Notes under the pieces: generated by a model
The model's input: the letters and a program-made list of their open reading frames with translations, nothing else
What the model was told of the DNA's origin: nothing
The model's database searches: none
In this document: positions 4,113 to 5,939 of the stretch, one piece after another
Layout of the letters: the number at the start of each line of letters is the position of its first letter
Position numbering within the stretch: position 1 is the first letter of the stretch
Source of the DNA: Chthoniobacterales bacterium
Lineage (GTDB): Bacteria > Verrucomicrobiota > Verrucomicrobiia > Chthoniobacterales > UBA6821
DNA: 5,939 nucleotides
Reading direction: 5' to 3'
Assembly: GCA_021733705.1 (NCBI GenBank)
Contig: JAIPKF010000099.1
Span: forward strand, 1 to 5,939
Position numbers and translations under genes: made by a program

Positions 4113-5939
4113 TCATTCACAAAGAGGAGTAGTGAGAGCTCTTCCTACATTGAGGTGGCGTTGATCGATAATTTTTCCTTTGAGCCCTGGACTATGATCT
4201 GCGTTAGCAAGAAGATGTTTAATTAAGCTTTGATATGAGGCTTGAGGGTAATGTTTTTTGAGCAATGCAAGAGAACCAGTAACAAAGGGGGCTGCCATTG
4301 AAGTCCCTGAGTGAGATACATAAGAGCTATCTGATTTATTGGATGTAGAAAGAATATCACATCCAGGAGCCGCGATATGAACATTCTTAGATCCGTAATT
4401 AGATTCTAGACTAAGCTCTATCATGCTGAACCAAGAAAACGTTGAGGCCGCTACTGAGATAATATTATCTAAACCGAAATCAACTCCATAGTTTGCCGGA
4501 TAGATAGGATGTTGATCGTTGTTATATTGGATCTTTTGCACAAGTTGTGAACTTTCTCTTGTTTGCGTAATAGTAGAATCAGTTGTTTTTGGAGGCTCTG
4601 GAATACTGGAGGGATCAGAATATGATTTTCGTACATATGCTGCGTTTCCAGCTGCAGCAACGATAATTACTCCCTTTTCTTGTGCTTTTTGAAGCTGTAG
4701 CAATAGTAAAGAAGAGTTCTCAGAAAAGTAGGATTTATTGTAATCACCACGTGCGTTGGGGGTAATATGGTTCTCATCCAAATAATGTGTCATCACAAAG
4801 CTGCAATTCAAAATCGAGGCTCCATGCCTAATGGCATAATCGATGCAGCAGATGAGGTCACTCTCCGTTCCGACACCTAAGGACTTATCTGTATCCATCA
4901 TAAATCGGCACGACATCAACTTGACCTTGGGAGCAACCCCAAAAGTTCCCCTTTGTAGTCCATAATTTTTACTAATACCGATCCCCCCAATAATTCCTGC
5001 AACATGCGTTCCATGCCCATCTTTGCTATTATCCATCGATTGGTCATTTTTATCGATCATGTCTATACCATGCAGACTCTCCTCCCTTTCTTCAGCGGGG
5101 TCAGACCAGATGTTCTCTCTAAGATCTTCGTGGGTGAAGCGAATACCAGAGTCTAAAACAGCGACAATCGGCAGAGTAGCATCCTTCATAAAAGATGGTG
5201 TCTCGGGAGGCTCTACCTGCCAGGCATCATAAGCATCAATGCCTCCACAATCACTCCATAATCCCCATTGATGCTCTAAATTCCAAAAGGAAGGAAGGTA
5301 ACTTGGAACATTACTACTACAAGAATGGACCATGAATACTGGCTCTCCCCTCACTCCATCGAGCAAGGCAATTTTTTCTAAAGCCTCAGGAATCGCATCT
5401 AAAGAACTACTGCGAAGCGTCAGATCATAAAAGAAGCCCTCCGGAGTCACCTTGTTCATATTAGAAGCAATTGTATCCAAACATTCGAGAAAATGCTGAG
5501 GATCCTCACCTATTGGGAGCTTGACCAAAAGATGATCTGCAAGCATCTCCTCTCGATCGATGAGCTCCCCGCTTTTATCATCGACTATCTCTTCGGTACG
5601 AATCATTCCCGAGGTGGTAGACCGAGAAGTAAAAGCAGTTTTTAAAATACGATAACGGATTTTTTCATGTGGCTGAGATCCTTCTACCTCAGCTGCTTCT
5701 GTTACAACAGCTCCAGGATAAAAATTGAATTCTTCCTCAGAAGGTTCTTGCATGGGAGCAGGAATCCCATGCAGTGAAGGTCGTAGCGTCGGTGTGGCCA
5801 AAGAAATTGATTTCTTTGTGGTGGTGGAATGGAGTGGTAACGGAGCATGAGAGAGCTTGTTATCTGCAATTTCCTTTTTTTTAGACAAGGAAGAAGATTC
5901 TTTCCAAAAGATCAGAGCAATCAGTAATGGTGCGACGGC
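4113..5939 (-). CDS. Subtilisin-like S8 serine protease, N-terminal end beyond the window
   Basis: The frame is open to the right edge. The first possible start inside is TTG at 5888, which would give 591 residues, but the 17 codons before it continue in frame as a hydrophobic stretch (AVAPLLIALIFW) followed by KESSSLSKKK. The real start is thus outside, and the protein begins with a signal peptide or membrane anchor. Numbered from the TTG, a Pro/Thr-rich linker (about 10-60) and a probable pro-region with 'MLADHLLVKL' (about 75-190) lead into the S8 domain. The catalytic triad is Asp246 (VAVLDSGI), His292 (DGHGTHVAG) and Ser530 (SGTSMAAP), with the oxyanion Asn415 (AAAGN). An insertion at about 418-462 separates the Asn motif from YPANY. 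All key residues are intact, so it should be active outside the cytoplasm. The substrate is unknown. Confidence 0.93.
   Translation of the reverse strand, partial: AVAPLLIALIFWKESSSLSKKKEIADNKLSHAPLPLHSTTTKKSISLATPTLRPSLHGIPAPMQEPSEEEFNFYPGAVVTEAAEVEGSQPHEKIRYRILKTAFTSRSTTSGMIRTEEIVDDKSGELIDREEMLADHLLVKLPIGEDPQHFLECLDTIASNMNKVTPEGFFYDLTLRSSSLDAIPEALEKIALLDGVRGEPVFMVHSCSSNVPSYLPSFWNLEHQWGLWSDCGGIDAYDAWQVEPPETPSFMKDATLPIVAVLDSGIRFTHEDLRENIWSDPAEEREESLHGIDMIDKNDQSMDNSKDGHGTHVAGIIGGIGISKNYGLQRGTFGVAPKVKLMSCRFMMDTDKSLGVGTESDLICCIDYAIRHGASILNCSFVMTHYLDENHITPNARGDYNKSYFSENSSLLLLQLQKAQEKGVIIVAAAGNAAYVRKSYSDPSSIPEPPKTTDSTITQTRESSQLVQKIQYNNDQHPIYPANYGVDFGLDNIISVAASTFSWFSMIELSLESNYGSKNVHIAAPGCDILSTSNKSDSSYVSHSGTSMAAPFVTGSLALLKKHYPQASYQSLIKHLLANADHSPGLKGKIIDQRHLNVGRALTTPLCE

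Overview
The window (5,939 bases, moderately AT-rich by eye) looks like a chromosomal segment of a bacterium in the PVC superphylum, most likely Verrucomicrobiota. I infer this from a small one-membrane-pass protein with a CxxCK motif and a Pro-rich end, and from a subtilase whose pro-region resembles verrucomicrobial ones. Both comparisons are from memory. Most genes have weak or no Shine-Dalgarno sequence.

Layout from left to right. Positions 1-486 are a repeat cluster: a head-to-head junction of repeat ends, a short repeat that is open in frame at the end of a fragment running in from the left, a 12-bp hairpin, a 43-residue Cys-containing ORF with a strong ribosome binding site, and a 176-bp terminal-inverted-repeat (TIR) element flanked by CTAG. 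The next block, all on the minus strand, holds a small membrane protein gene (483-863), tRNA-Gly(GCC) (956-1028) with a good promoter just upstream, and a two-gene operon encoding a split PqiA (1081-2333). A second 176-bp TIR element (2359-2542) separates this operon from an N-carbamoylputrescine amidase gene, aguB-like (2539-3432, minus). Divergent from it is an exported cyclophilin-type prolyl isomerase (3497-4081, plus). A bidirectional hairpin then separates that gene from a convergent subtilisin-like S8 protease (from 4113 past the right edge, minus).

The housekeeping genes do not form one pathway. PqiA-type proteins act in envelope lipid transport or stress, the cyclophilin folds exported proteins, the protease is probably membrane-anchored or exported, and AguB makes putrescine. 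The most unusual content is the repeat family. All copies share an end close to CCCGGATATTTCATACTG next to a YTAR tetranucleotide (CTAG or TTAA). Two 176-bp copies are about 89% identical. A 50-bp version sits in frame inside the pqiA 3' end, flanked by TTAA on both sides, and adds exactly 18 codons. With one target copy, both sizes are multiples of three (180 and 54). The CTAG copies give two neighbouring genes their TAG stop codons. This looks like a small non-autonomous mobile repeat family that inserts at stop-codon-like targets with little damage to reading frames.
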